Source: Bacteroidales bacterium
Lineage (GTDB): Bacteria > Bacteroidota > Bacteroidia > Bacteroidales > ML635J-15
Reading direction: 5' to 3'
Assembly (NCBI GenBank): GCA_017651185.1
Contig: JAGCDJ010000035.1
Span: forward strand, 1 to 35,033
Length of the DNA: 35,033 bases
In this document: positions 21,115 through 30,350 of the stretch, piece by piece
How positions within the stretch are numbered: position 1 is the stretch's first letter
How the letters are laid out: every line of letters begins with the position of its first letter
Made by a program: the position numbers and the translations under genes
Notes under the pieces: model-generated
Database searches by the model: none
What the model was told of the DNA's origin: nothing
What the model saw: the letters and a program-made list of their open reading frames with translations, nothing else

Positions 21115-24100
21115 ATGAAAAAGTTTACAATTTTAATGATTGCATTGTTCATAGCAGCTATGAGCTTTGCACAGGGACAAAGAAGGAACCTTACTTCAAC
21201 GTCTCAAAACAATGCTGGCAAAACTAGCATTTCTCAAAACTACATCAAGGGACATTCATCAAAAATGCGCAACACTAGAGCTTTAGAATGTGCCAATGAT
21301 GCCATTTTCTCAACTGTTGATCTTGATAATATTTCATCTGCAGGAACATCTAACACCAACAAAAGTCTTAAAGCAATTAAAGTTGATGGTTTTTCTTTGC
21401 CGATATCATCAATTAGATTCTTTGCTGCCCAAATGTATCACAATGGTCAAAGTTGGGAAGAAGTTGCAGATGTTGAGACTCTAAACTTTAACATAAAGAT
21501 TTACAACGACGATAACAATATGCCAGGAACAGTTATTGAAAATTTTAGCAACATAGAACTAACACATACAGCTACTGGCGATATGCTTTTCGACTCGTAC
21601 TCAATATTCCAATTCGACTATACATTTGCTACTCCAGTAGATGTTCCTTCTATTTTCTGGCTTGAAATTAGCAATACAGAGGAAAATGTATGGTTTATGT
21701 GGTTAAATAACGATCGAAATGATTTGTATTCTGGAACTTACAACATAACAAATGATGCATGGGCTGTTTCAAACGAAACATATCAAATTTGCATAGTACC
21801 ACAAGCTCCGCAAAATGCTACTGTAGTTGCAATGCCAACATCTTTATCTTTCGATGGTATATTTGGTAACGAATTTGAGGAAAAAACAATTTCTATTTCT
21901 ACTTACAACCTAACAGAAGATGTCACAGCAACAACATCTGCACCATTTTCTGTTTCATCAGATGGAGAAACATTTGCCACTACAGCAACAATATCGTCAA
22001 ACGGAGGCACATTGTATGTTAAATACGAACCGACAGAAGCTGGCGAAAACGACGGTACTATAGTGCTTACAAATACAGAAATTTCAGATGTTACAATAAA
22101 CCTGAGCGGAACAGCTATAGAATGCAATCCTATTGCAACATTCCCATTTGTTGAAACATTTGAAGAAAACAGCACATCACGCCCATGCTGGAGCCAGGAA
22201 AACGATGGTGATTACGTATGGACATATGAAGGAGGAAGCGCTTATGGCGATGTTGTATCAGCACATGACGGAGAACTTAATGCTTCTATTATTGGTAATG
22301 GAAATGGCGCATTAAGCAAAATAGTTTCTCCTGTTTTTGATTTTTCAGCAGCAGCCATTGCATACCTTAATTTCTATTATGCAAATCCGACATATTATTA
22401 CTACACTGATGAGTTGTCTGTATACTATAGAACTTCTTCAACATCCGAGTGGACATTAATACAGCAATGCCCATCAGCAGAAGACTGGACTGAAATTACA
22501 ATCACTCTTCCTTCATTAAGCGCAACATATCAGTTTGCTTTCGAGGGAACGGATAATTATGGTAACGGTATTGTTATAGACGACGTAACGATTACTGCCG
22601 TAACTACCCCAACGATAATTGCCGATGTCAATTCTATTGATTTTGGAAGTATTCCAAATAACATTACATCTACAAGAATTGCCAATATTACCGCTGGATT
22701 ACTAACTGAAAACATTGCAATTTCAACAGAAGCACCTTTTGAAGTATCAACAGATAATGAAACATTTGGCGCAAATGCTACATTGCCAACCAATGGTGGT
22801 GTTCTATATGTAAGATTTGCACCTGTTGCATCAGGAACACATACTGGAACTGCAACTCTTCAATCAACAGGAGCAGAACCCTTAACAATAACATTAACAG
22901 GAAATTCAACTACCTGCCAAGACATAACAGAATTCCCTTATGAAGAAGAATTTGAAAACGGTTTGCCTGCATGCTGGATTGCAACTGATAATGATGGAGA
23001 TTCCCACAATTGGATGAATACATCAGATATGATTTCACCATGGGAAGATCCTGAAGAAATTTCATATTTTGTTCACGGTGGTAACGGAAGCATCGCATCA
23101 GAATCTTACATAAATTACGCTCCTTATGGTGCACTCGAAGCCGACAACTATTTGATTAGTCCTAAATTTGTCATCCCATCAGAAGGTACTGCTATTATGA
23201 AATTCTATACAGCAAATATTTATTCATACGAAGAATCTTTTAAAGTATTGTTGTCAACAACAGGAATTGATGTAGCAGATTTTACAACGACACTAGTTCC
23301 AGACTCAACATTAGATGTTAGTCTTGACGATGGTGAATGGTTAGAAATTAGATGTAATTTGCAACAATTCGCAGGACAAAGTGTTTATATCGCAATAGTT
23401 CATACCGGAATTGACGGCGTTGGAATGCTTGTTGACGATTTCTCAATTGACATTTTCACTGATCCAATAATTGAAGCATCTGTTAACGAAATCGAATTCC
23501 CGACAACAATTGTAGGAGAATCTTCACCTGCTACTAATGTAACTATCGAAGCATTTAATTTGACTACAGAAATAAATGTAACAACTACAGCTCCATTTGA
23601 AGTATCGTTAAACAACGAAACATTTGCCAACACTGTAAATATGCCTGCAACAGGTGGTTCTCTCTATGTTAGATATAATCCGACTGCTGAAGGAAATGAC
23701 GAAGGAACTGTTTCTCTAACTGCAGAAGGCGCACAAACAATAACAATAGCGTTGTCTGGATCTGCTATTATATGTAATCCTATTGCAAGCATTCCATATA
23801 TTCAGGATTTCGAAGATGGTATAACACCTTGCTGGACTATTATCTCAAACAATACAGCAAATGATGTTGCAAGTGGCAAAATGGGCATATTTGCCGTAAA
23901 TGGCAACAATGTATTCCGTTTCAGCAGTTATTCAAGTGCAGATGATTACAACCAGTATCTCATCACTCCAGAACTTGCATTGACAGAAGATGTTGTTTTG
24001 ACTTTTGATTATGCAAAATCTAACAACTCTGATGAAACATTCCGCGTTATGGCATCAACAACTGGTCGTGACATTGCTTCGTTCACAAATCTTGGAGAGG

Positions 24101-24474
24101 ACGTAACCGCTACTTCAACTGAATTCACCGAATACAGAGTTGTAATACCAGCAACAACAAAATTCATTGCAATCAATTATTTCTCCTCTTTTAAATACTA
24201 TTTATACATCGACAACTTCACACTCAATGTTAACACTTCAGTAGAAGAAAACATTGCTGAAGCTATCGCAGTATATCCTAACCCAACTAGCGATATGGTA
24301 ACTATTGCAAATGCAGAAGGTAAGGACATCGTTGTTATCAACTCTCTCGGTCAGGTTGTTGCAAGCATCGAAAATGCAGCTGCTAACCAGACTATCAACG
24401 TTGCAAACTTCGCAAACGGAACCTACTTCGTAAAGGTTGACGGTGAAGTTGTAAAACTGAACGTTGTAAAGTAG
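21115..24474 (+). CDS. T9SS-exported protein with three Ig-like / cleaved-adhesin domain pairs
   Basis: A 1119-aa secreted protein. The signal peptide (MKKFTILMIALFIAAMSFA) is followed by a unique N-terminal region to about 238. Three repeats of the same two-domain unit follow. The Ig-like parts (about 239-335, 497-600, 782-885) each contain TxAPFxVSxDxETF and LYVxxxPTAxG-like segments. The choice-of-anchor J/cleaved-adhesin parts (about 335-495, 600-780, 885-1040) run from FPFVETFEE, FPYEEEFENGLPACW and IPYIQDFEDGITPCW to an IDDxxI strand. The C-terminus (about 1045-1119) is a T9SS type A sorting domain (AVYPNPTSDMV ... GTYFVKVDGE). Cleaved-adhesin modules occur in gingipain haemagglutinin regions, where they mediate adhesion. 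No protease domain is present, so a pure adhesin is the likely role. Confidence 0.9.
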   Translation: MKKFTILMIALFIAAMSFAQGQRRNLTSTSQNNAGKTSISQNYIKGHSSKMRNTRALECANDAIFSTVDLDNISSAGTSNTNKSLKAIKVDGFSLPISSIRFFAAQMYHNGQSWEEVADVETLNFNIKIYNDDNNMPGTVIENFSNIELTHTATGDMLFDSYSIFQFDYTFATPVDVPSIFWLEISNTEENVWFMWLNNDRNDLYSGTYNITNDAWAVSNETYQICIVPQAPQNATVVAMPTSLSFDGIFGNEFEEKTISISTYNLTEDVTATTSAPFSVSSDGETFATTATISSNGGTLYVKYEPTEAGENDGTIVLTNTEISDVTINLSGTAIECNPIATFPFVETFEENSTSRPCWSQENDGDYVWTYEGGSAYGDVVSAHDGELNASIIGNGNGALSKIVSPVFDFSAAAIAYLNFYYANPTYYYYTDELSVYYRTSSTSEWTLIQQCPSAEDWTEITITLPSLSATYQFAFEGTDNYGNGIVIDDVTITAVTTPTIIADVNSIDFGSIPNNITSTRIANITAGLLTENIAISTEAPFEVSTDNETFGANATLPTNGGVLYVRFAPVASGTHTGTATLQSTGAEPLTITLTGNSTTCQDITEFPYEEEFENGLPACWIATDNDGDSHNWMNTSDMISPWEDPEEISYFVHGGNGSIASESYINYAPYGALEADNYLISPKFVIPSEGTAIMKFYTANIYSYEESFKVLLSTTGIDVADFTTTLVPDSTLDVSLDDGEWLEIRCNLQQFAGQSVYIAIVHTGIDGVGMLVDDFSIDIFTDPIIEASVNEIEFPTTIVGESSPATNVTIEAFNLTTEINVTTTAPFEVSLNNETFANTVNMPATGGSLYVRYNPTAEGNDEGTVSLTAEGAQTITIALSGSAIICNPIASIPYIQDFEDGITPCWTIISNNTANDVASGKMGIFAVNGNNVFRFSSYSSADDYNQYLITPELALTEDVVLTFDYAKSNNSDETFRVMASTTGRDIASFTNLGEDVTATSTEFTEYRVVIPATTKFIAINYFSSFKYYLYIDNFTLNVNTSVEENIAEAIAVYPNPTSDMVTIANAEGKDIVVINSLGQVVASIENAAANQTINVANFANGTYFVKVDGEVVKLNVVK

Positions 24475-24493
24475 TTTTAATAAAACTATAAAT

Positions 24494-24530
24494 AAAAAAA
24501 GTCGCCATCCATTCGGGTGGCGATTTTTTT
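24494..24530. terminator. Terminator between convergent adhesin gene and recR
   Basis: TCGCCATCC pairs with GGGTGGCGA (one G-T pair), flanked by A-run and T-run. It is strong on the plus strand after the stop at 24474 and may also act for recR on the minus strand. Confidence 0.85.
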
Positions 24531-24549
24531 GTTGCAATCATAAAAACCA

Positions 24550-24604
24550 GAAACGGGCGCCAGCCCACTGAAACGGCGTAGCCATTGAAACGGGCGCCAG
24601 CCCA
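24550..24604. repeat. Short GC-rich intergenic repeat cluster
   Basis: GAAACGGGCGCCAGCCCA occurs at 24550-24567 and 24587-24604, with a related unit GAAACGGCGTAGCC (24570-24583) between them. It is much more GC-rich than its surroundings and directly follows the recR 3' end. Part of it resembles GAACGGCATAGCC at 20973-20985. Confidence 0.75.
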
Positions 24605-24609
24605 TGATG

Positions 24610-25206
24610 CTATTCAAACGGTTTCCTGTTCTTTATCGCCTGCGAAAGCGTAACCTCATCGGTATACTGCAGTTCCTCTCCTACTGCAATTCCCTTCGCA
24701 ATAACAGAAACTTTCACGCCGGTCTGCTGTAACTTTTTGTTTATAAAATAATTGGTAGTCTCACCTTCCATAGTTGTCGGCAAAGCAAGAATAATCTCGC
24801 TTATAGTGCCAGAAGAAACTCGCTCAATCAGGTCGGAAATATGCAAGTCGCTGGGACTCACTCCATCCATCGGCGAAATGACACCGCCAAGCACATGATA
24901 CACACCGTTGTACTGCGCAGTCGCTTCAATTGCCATCACATCGTTTATGTTTTCCACAACGCATATAGTCGACTGATCGCGACGTGGATTTGCACAAACC
25001 TCGCAAATATCGTTCTCGGAAATGTTGTTGCACACCCTACAAAACTTGGTGTCCTCCTTCATTCGCTGTATAGTTGAGGTAAAATTCGTAACATCCTCGA
25101 GTGACTTCCGCAAAAGATGAAGCACAAAACGCTGTGCCGTCTTGCGCCCTATCCCTGGCAACGACATGAACTGCTGTACCGCTTCGTCAAGTAACTTGTT
25201 TTGCAT
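24610..25206 (-). CDS. recR: Recombination mediator protein RecR
   Basis: A 198-aa cytoplasmic protein that works with RecO (and RecF) to load RecA on SSB-coated single-stranded DNA. Landmarks are the N-terminal helix-hairpin-helix [17 protein letters not shown], the four-Cys zinc finger (C56, C59, C68, C71), and the Toprim domain beginning [17 protein letters not shown] near 80 with PTTMEGETT and [29 protein letters not shown] downstream. The usual Bacteroidetes start ([10 protein letters not shown]) is at ATG 25206. A longer frame from 25260 is rejected because it would begin within the promoter. It is monocistronic and convergent with the adhesin gene. Confidence 0.96.
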   Translation of the reverse strand: MQNKLLDEAVQQFMSLPGIGRKTAQRFVLHLLRKSLEDVTNFTSTIQRMKEDTKFCRVCNNISENDICEVCANPRRDQSTICVVENINDVMAIEATAQYNGVYHVLGGVISPMDGVSPSDLHISDLIERVSSGTISEIILALPTTMEGETTNYFINKKLQQTGVKVSVIAKGIAVGEELQYTDEVTLSQAIKNRKPFE

Positions 25207-25257
25207 AAACCAATTACAAAAGATCTCCACCAACATCTGGCAGAATAATTTGTCGCG

Positions 25258-25265
25258 CAAAGATA
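25258..25265 (-). promoter_or_regulatory. -7 element of recR
   Basis: TATCTTTG on the minus strand matches TAnnTTTG exactly. Transcription would start near 25251, giving a leader of about 45 nt to ATG 25206. Confidence 0.65.
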
Positions 25266-25365
25266 ATTCAAATTAGCGGATAATGAACAATTGATAATGC
25301 ATCTCAACAATCGCTGATTTTTTTGAATTTTTGAATTTTCAAATCTTTTAATTTTCAAATTTTAT

Positions 25366-25373
25366 TATATTTG
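25366..25373 (+). promoter_or_regulatory. -7 element of the PKD-protein operon
   Basis: TATATTTG matches TAnnTTTG exactly and lies 41 bp before ATG 25415. AT-rich repeats of the AATTTTCAAAT type precede it. Confidence 0.6.
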
Positions 25374-25414
25374 CAGTTTGATATTTAATTTTCATTTTCA
25401 AAAACTTGTTGCAG

Positions 25415-27403
25415 ATGAAAAACTTACTGAAATTCACGACAATACTAGCATTAGTAATACTAATGTGCGGCAATGCTTTCGCACAAAAGGGAAATAGCAG
25501 AGCAGGACTTGATGCACAGTTCCTTGTTTCGTCATACGAAATTACCGCTGGCGAATGCGTATATTTCACCGACATGACAACGGGAAATCCGACCCACTGG
25601 CTGTGGACATTCGAAGGTGCACAAACCCCAACTTCCACCGAACAGCACCCGCAGAACATCTGCTACTATCACCCGGGCGTATATTCGGTAATCCTCGAAG
25701 TGCAGAATGGTGCAATGGTTAACACCGAAGTCGTAACCGAATGTATAACAGTACTTCCGAACACCGAAACGCCAATTGCCGATTTCACTGCCAACTATAC
25801 GACAATCCCTGCCAACAGCATAGTTCAGTTCACAAGCTTATCGCAGAACGGACCTTTCGCATCGTACCGTTGGACATTCGAAGGCGGTATGCCGTCAACA
25901 TCGACTGACGAGCGCCCAACAGCAATCACATATCCGCACGTTGGCCAGTACAACGTTGAACTTACCGTTACCGACATGAACGGCAACAGCGATACCGAAA
26001 CAAAGAATTTCTACATAAATGTAGTCCCAGAAGCAACAGTAAGACCCGACGCCAACTTCATGGCCGACAGAACCTACATTGCTCCTGGCGATGCAATCAA
26101 CTTTACCGACCGCAGCACAGGTAATCCATACATCTGGCATTGGTTCTTCGAAGGCGCAGTTCCTACTACGTCCAACACACAAAACCCAACAGGAATCATG
26201 TTCCCAATGCCAGGAACATACGATGTTGAACTTGTAATTGAAAGCAACATGGGTATTGACACCCTGCGCCGCGAAAACTACATCACAGTTGCAGAATCAG
26301 ACCCATGCGTAGCAATTCCAGAAGCAGATTTTGTTGCCTCGCCGCGACTTATACGCTCTGGCACAAAGGTTTACTTCGAAGACAAATCCACCAACAACCC
26401 TACTGCTTGGTCATGGGAATTTGAAGGCGGATACCCTCATACGGCAGCAACTGCCAACATCATTAACGGCATAGAGTACAACGCAGCAGGATTCTTCGAT
26501 GTATTCCACTCTGTATCAAACGAATGTGGTGTAACAACATTAACCAAATACGACTACATCATGGTATTTTCGGGACCAGTGCCAATATACTGCGACACAA
26601 TTACCAACATCCTTCCCAACGAAGTACCACAAAGCCCTACTGTCAACGGGTCATGGGGCTACATAGGCGGACACAATGGACAGAGAACAAAATATTATGC
26701 CGACAAATTCAACCAATACTCTTTCGAGCAGATTGATGCAATAATAGTTCCTGTATATAAGGTACAAACCGGCACTTACAACTCGTATGTAACATTCTAC
26801 ATCTGGGACGGAAATTCGCAGCAACCAGATTCAATCCTTGCCGAAAAAAAGGTATATCTGCGTAACATCCCCGAAAATTTCAACTATGTTGTAGAATTTG
26901 ACGACCCTGTCCAGATAGACGGACCATTTTTCGCTGGCTACAAGATTAACTATAACGGAACTAATTCAAGTGGAGATGGCGACTGGTTCGTGGTAAGCGT
27001 TGCTCCAAACAGAAGCGGTTCCGGTTCAAACACCCTGTATGTAAGCAACGACGGAAGCACATGGAATACCGCATACGAAAAATTCGGCATCAGAACTTCT
27101 ACAGCAATACGTCCAGTGACCTGCATAGTCGACATCGAGGATTATGCCGCAGATCACGACATCAGCATCTACCCCAACCCAGCAAGCAGCATTGTCAACA
27201 TTGACCTCGGTTCCGTTGAATACGGCAAGGACATTACGATTGACATCTACGATATGCTTGGCAGAAAAGTTGACACACGTAACTGCAACAGCAGTGAAGG
27301 CAACATCGAGATGAACGTTAGCGGATTTAGCGAAGGACTTTACTTCGTAAAGATGAACATCGACGGTCACAACGTTACCGAAAAGGTTCTTATTGCAAGG
27401 TAA
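25415..27403 (+). CDS. T9SS-exported PKD-repeat protein
   Basis: A 662-aa secreted protein. A signal peptide (about 1-24, GNAFAQ) is followed by four PKD domains at about 30-120, 122-210, 215-300 and 303-388. Each shows the order FTA or FVAS strand, FTDxSTGNPTxWxWxFEGG and an xPGxYxVxLxV strand. About 390-575 is a beta-rich region of unknown kind (YVTFYIWDGNSQQPDSIL, PFFAGYKINYN). A T9SS type A sorting domain follows at about 585-662 (ISIYPNPASSIVNID ... GLYFVKMNIDG). PKD repeats usually act as surface spacers or binding modules, and no catalytic domain is visible. Its stop codon overlaps the start of rnhA by one base (TAATG), so a surface protein is transcriptionally joined to housekeeping genes. 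Confidence 0.88.
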   Translation: MKNLLKFTTILALVILMCGNAFAQKGNSRAGLDAQFLVSSYEITAGECVYFTDMTTGNPTHWLWTFEGAQTPTSTEQHPQNICYYHPGVYSVILEVQNGAMVNTEVVTECITVLPNTETPIADFTANYTTIPANSIVQFTSLSQNGPFASYRWTFEGGMPSTSTDERPTAITYPHVGQYNVELTVTDMNGNSDTETKNFYINVVPEATVRPDANFMADRTYIAPGDAINFTDRSTGNPYIWHWFFEGAVPTTSNTQNPTGIMFPMPGTYDVELVIESNMGIDTLRRENYITVAESDPCVAIPEADFVASPRLIRSGTKVYFEDKSTNNPTAWSWEFEGGYPHTAATANIINGIEYNAAGFFDVFHSVSNECGVTTLTKYDYIMVFSGPVPIYCDTITNILPNEVPQSPTVNGSWGYIGGHNGQRTKYYADKFNQYSFEQIDAIIVPVYKVQTGTYNSYVTFYIWDGNSQQPDSILAEKKVYLRNIPENFNYVVEFDDPVQIDGPFFAGYKINYNGTNSSGDGDWFVVSVAPNRSGSGSNTLYVSNDGSTWNTAYEKFGIRTSTAIRPVTCIVDIEDYAADHDISIYPNPASSIVNIDLGSVEYGKDITIDIYDMLGRKVDTRNCNSSEGNIEMNVSGFSEGLYFVKMNIDGHNVTEKVLIAR

Positions 27404-27909
27404 TGCCGGAGGAAAAACAAACGCCACAACCACCTGTAATAACCATCTACACCGATGGTTCGTCGCGTGGGAACCCCGGTCCAGGTGGATACGGAATTGT
27501 GCTCATGAGTGGACAACACCGCAAGGATGTTGCAAAAGGTTTCCGCCGAACCACAAACAACCGCATGGAACTACTCGGTGTCATCACTGCACTCGAAATG
27601 CTGAAAATTCCAAATTCAAACGTGACGCTCTACACCGACTCCAAATATGTCGCCGACGCAATAAACCAGAAATGGTTATACGGATGGATAAAGAAGGGGT
27701 TCAAGAACGTGAAAAATCCTGACCTGTGGACACGATTCATAAAAATCTACAAGCAGCACAACGTGAGATTTGTCTGGGTAAAGGGTCATGCCGACAATCC
27801 GTACAACAACCGCTGCGACCAACTTGCAGTAGCTGCCGCAACAGGCGAAAACCTCGACATCGACACCTACTTTGAGGCAAACGAAACCGACAACACCTTA
27901 TCGCTTTAA
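27403..27909 (+). CDS. rnhA: Ribonuclease HI
   Basis: A 168-aa cytoplasmic endonuclease that cuts RNA in RNA-DNA hybrids. The four acidic catalytic residues are in the expected places: D18 in IYTDGSSRGNPGPGGYG, E56 in TNNRMELLGV, D79 in LYTDSKYV and D139 in NNRCDQLA. The flexible-loop His129 is in VWVKGHADNPYNN. There is no N-terminal hybrid-binding domain. The C-terminal 25 residues are an acidic tail. The ATG overlaps the preceding stop (TAATG), and the next gene starts 2 bp after its stop, so all three genes should be translated from one mRNA. Confidence 0.95.
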   Translation: MPEEKQTPQPPVITIYTDGSSRGNPGPGGYGIVLMSGQHRKDVAKGFRRTTNNRMELLGVITALEMLKIPNSNVTLYTDSKYVADAINQKWLYGWIKKGFKNVKNPDLWTRFIKIYKQHNVRFVWVKGHADNPYNNRCDQLAVAAATGENLDIDTYFEANETDNTLSL

Positions 27910-27911
27910 AG

Positions 27912-28850
27912 ATGAAATCGCTCTGCGAAATACTGAACATTGAGCATCCAATAATCATGGCACCGATGTTTCTGGTCAGCAACGAGGAAATGGTTGTCGC
28001 CGCCCTCGAATGCGGAATTACCGCTGCAATTCCTGCCGCAAACTACAGGAAAAACGGAGAACTCGCACGCGCCATTGCCGATATAAAGCATAAAACATCT
28101 AAACCCTTCGGCATCAACTTAGTTGTAAACAAGTCGAATACCCGCTACAAGCAGCAGCTTGCCGAAATTGTCGAAGCAAAACCTGCATTTATAATAACCT
28201 CGCTCGGAAGTCCAAGGCAAGCAATAGAAATGGCACATGCAAACGAAATCAAGGTCTTTTGCGATGTCGTAGACTTGAAGTTTGCACAAAAGGCAGAGAA
28301 CCTTGGTGCCGATGCCATTATCGCAGTAAACTCGCTGGCTGGCGGACATTCTGGAACACAGGCACCCGAAACCTTAATGCCCGAACTGGCAGCAAACAGT
28401 CATATACCTATTATATATGCTGGTGGTATAGCGCAAAAATCCGACATCGACAAAGCGTTGAAAATGGGAGCTTCGGGTGTTTCTGTCGGCACCATATTCA
28501 TTGCCAGCACCGAATGCAAGGTCTCTGACGAGTACAAAAAAGCAGTTATACAGTACGGCGCCAAGGACATTGTCATGACACGCAAACTTTCGGGCAGTCC
28601 TACGGCAGTGATAAACACCCCCTACCTGCAACAGATTGGCAACAAACCGAACATCTGGGAAATGTTAATCAACAGCAACTCGGTTCTAAAGAAGTTTGCA
28701 AAATCGGTAATGATGAAAGCAGGAATGAAAAAACTCTACGACTCGGCATTCAAGGCAACCTACAAGACCGTCTGGTGCGCAGGCGTAGCGATAGAGCATG
28801 TCCACAAGGTAAGACCGATAAAGGAAATCGTTAACGATTTGACTATCTAA
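27912..28850 (+). CDS. NMO/FabK-family FMN-dependent enzyme
   Basis: A 312-aa TIM-barrel flavoprotein of the nitronate monooxygenase / enoyl-ACP reductase II family. Landmarks are HPIIMAPMFLVSNEEMV at the N-terminus, FGINLVVN, ADAIIAVNSLAGGHSGT (the Gly-rich loop with His146), IPIIYAGGIAQKSDIDKAL for the phosphate-binding strand, and GASGVSVGTIFIAS. FabK and NMO share this fold and are not reliably separated by sequence. It could be a trans-2-enoyl-ACP reductase for fatty acid synthesis or a nitronate-detoxifying enzyme. It is the last gene of the PKD-rnhA run, starting 2 bp after rnhA. Confidence 0.88.
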   Translation: MKSLCEILNIEHPIIMAPMFLVSNEEMVVAALECGITAAIPAANYRKNGELARAIADIKHKTSKPFGINLVVNKSNTRYKQQLAEIVEAKPAFIITSLGSPRQAIEMAHANEIKVFCDVVDLKFAQKAENLGADAIIAVNSLAGGHSGTQAPETLMPELAANSHIPIIYAGGIAQKSDIDKALKMGASGVSVGTIFIASTECKVSDEYKKAVIQYGAKDIVMTRKLSGSPTAVINTPYLQQIGNKPNIWEMLINSNSVLKKFAKSVMMKAGMKKLYDSAFKATYKTVWCAGVAIEHVHKVRPIKEIVNDLTI

Positions 28851-28882
28851 AATAAAAAAGTTGCTATTTCACAAAATTGTTG

Positions 28883-28890
28883 TATTTTCG
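28883..28890 (+). promoter_or_regulatory. Near-consensus -7 element of toxin-antitoxin module 2
   Basis: TATTTTCG differs from TAnnTTTG at one position and lies 30 bp before ATG 28921. Confidence 0.45.
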
Positions 28891-28920
28891 CCATTGTATA
28901 AATAATGATATACATAAAAT

Positions 28921-29079
28921 ATGGAAATGCAGAAAAATATTTCGTCAACTATTGAATATCAACCAAATATTAGTTCTAAACCAATAAAAAAGGTTGAAAA
29001 TGAAAACATGTCCGTTGACGAATACATTGCACTTGTAAGGGAAGCATTGGATAAGCGTTATGAAAATATTCAAGGTTGA
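28921..29079 (+). CDS. Short antitoxin (module 2)
   Basis: A 52-aa protein (MEMQKNISSTIEYQPN...). The C-terminus MSVDEYIALVREALDKRYENIQG aligns without gaps to MSVDEYFDILHKMVDEHYDNLQG of module 1. It overlaps the toxin start by 20 bp, exactly as in module 1, which supports the reading frame. The N-terminal 29 residues are unrelated to those of module 1. No DNA-binding fold is recognisable in so short a protein. An internal ATG at 28927 could also serve as the start. Confidence 0.7.
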   Translation: MEMQKNISSTIEYQPNISSKPIKKVENENMSVDEYIALVREALDKRYENIQG

Positions 29080-29368
29080 AGTTGCACCTTCTGCAAAAGC
29101 CGATGTAAACGAACTTGCAGATTTCCTTTTTGAAAATATGTCCCGAGAAGCAGACTATCGTTACCTTGATACAATCGGACAGGAAATGGAATCGTTATCA
29201 ATATTTGCAAATTGTGTAAATGAAAGTCCGTCTCTGATAATAAAAGAAATAAATCCTCACGCAAGGCGCATGATTTCTCATAATCATAAATGGAATTATG
29301 TATTCCACATAGAAAAAGATACTGTTGTAATTGACAGATTGCTAAAATCAAAACTCATAACTAAATAG
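29060..29368 (+). CDS. RelE/ParE-family toxin (module 2)
   Basis: A 102-aa basic protein (MKIFKVEVAPSAKADVNELADFL ...) with the same length and layout as the module 1 toxin: NMSREADYRYLDTI in the middle helix, HARRMISHNHKWNYVFHIEKD before the final strands and VVIDRLLKSKLITK at the end. It fits the RelE/ParE toxin fold. The antitoxin gene overlaps its start by 20 bp on the same strand. Gyrase poisoning or mRNA cleavage are both possible for the family. The two toxins are clear paralogues that have diverged considerably, so cross-neutralisation by the non-cognate antitoxin cannot be assumed. Confidence 0.85.
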   Translation: MKIFKVEVAPSAKADVNELADFLFENMSREADYRYLDTIGQEMESLSIFANCVNESPSLIIKEINPHARRMISHNHKWNYVFHIEKDTVVIDRLLKSKLITK

Positions 29369-29432
29369 TCAATAGGCAAACCTTCCTGCCACAAAATCAA
29401 TCATTCTAAAATCGTAATTCATAAATATTTTT

Positions 29433-29440
29433 TACTTTTG
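29433..29440 (+). promoter_or_regulatory. -7 element of cdaA
   Basis: TACTTTTG matches TAnnTTTG exactly. It predicts a leader of only about 12 nt before the GTG start at 29459. Confidence 0.6.
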
Positions 29441-29458
29441 CACCATAATAAATAAAAG

Positions 29459-30319
29459 GTGCTTTTATCGCTGATACATATTACTGTCATTGATGTAATC
29501 GACATACTCATTGTCGCCTTCCTGTTGTACAAACTCTACCAGTTGATTAAGGGAACTGCAGCCATGAAGATTTTCTTCGGCATTGCAATCATATATTTTG
29601 TGTGGTTGCTTGTGAAGGCGCTGAAGATGGAACTTCTGGAATCCATTATGGGACAGGTAATTGGCGTTGGCGTAATTGTCCTGATTATTGTTTTCCAGCA
29701 AGAGGTCAGGCAGTTTTTGCTTATGCTTGGCGACAAGTATTTGAAGCGTGGCGCATTGCTTGGCAAGGTGAAACTAATCAGCGATTTTTCGCACGATGGT
29801 GTTGATAGCATTGTTCAGGCAAGTGTCGAAATGGCAGAAACAAAGACAGGCGCACTTATAGTAATCGCACGCGAAACCTCTTTGCAAACGATAATACAAA
29901 CTGGCGAAAAATTAAATGCAGACATTAACACTCAGTTAATCAAGGCAATATTCTACAAAAATGCCCCGCTTCACGATGGAGCAATGATAATCGAGAAAAA
30001 CAAGATTGTTGCAGCAAAATGCATCCTTCCAGTGTCTCAGAATCCAAACCTACCTAATGAATATGGTTTGCGCCACCGCTCTGGTTTGGGAATGTCGGAA
30101 AACTCTACTGCGCTGGTCGTAATTGTGTCCGAGCAATCGGGAAACATATCGGTTGCGCAGAATGGAAAAATCCACAAGGTATCTGATGGTGAACATTTAA
30201 GAAAAACCATAGTGGCATATTTGCGCAAGAAGAATGAAAACAATGCGTCCAAGCGCAAAACCTCTACCCAAGCGGAATCCGAGGACCACGAACCTGAGAA
30301 TCTGGAAGCTAAGGCATAG
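29459..30319 (+). CDS. cdaA: Diadenylate cyclase CdaA
   Basis: A 286-aa membrane enzyme that joins two ATP molecules into cyclic di-AMP, a signal for osmotic and cell-wall homeostasis. Three membrane segments lie at about 8-27, 36-55 and 62-82. The DAC domain follows, with the catalytic DGA (173-175, in APLHDGAMII) and RHR (205-207, in YGLRHRSGLG) motifs intact. The C-terminal 30 residues are a charged linker (KRKTSTQAESEDHEPENLEAKA). The GTG at 29459 is taken as the start because an in-frame stop lies 6 bp upstream and no ATG precedes the first membrane segment. It is monocistronic as far as the window shows. Confidence 0.95.
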   Translation: MLLSLIHITVIDVIDILIVAFLLYKLYQLIKGTAAMKIFFGIAIIYFVWLLVKALKMELLESIMGQVIGVGVIVLIIVFQQEVRQFLLMLGDKYLKRGALLGKVKLISDFSHDGVDSIVQASVEMAETKTGALIVIARETSLQTIIQTGEKLNADINTQLIKAIFYKNAPLHDGAMIIEKNKIVAAKCILPVSQNPNLPNEYGLRHRSGLGMSENSTALVVIVSEQSGNISVAQNGKIHKVSDGEHLRKTIVAYLRKKNENNASKRKTSTQAESEDHEPENLEAKA

Positions 30320-30350
30320 ACTAATCCGCATTAACAAAACTTTAACCACA

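Noticed and set aside
25207..25260. Longer start of RecR
   Set aside because: It would overlap the -7 element at 25258-25265. ATG 25206 aligns with the conserved RecR N-terminus.
27026..27433. 135-aa minus-strand frame across the PKD gene 3' end
   Set aside because: It is a shadow of the well-supported plus-strand genes and runs across the PKD/rnhA junction in antisense.
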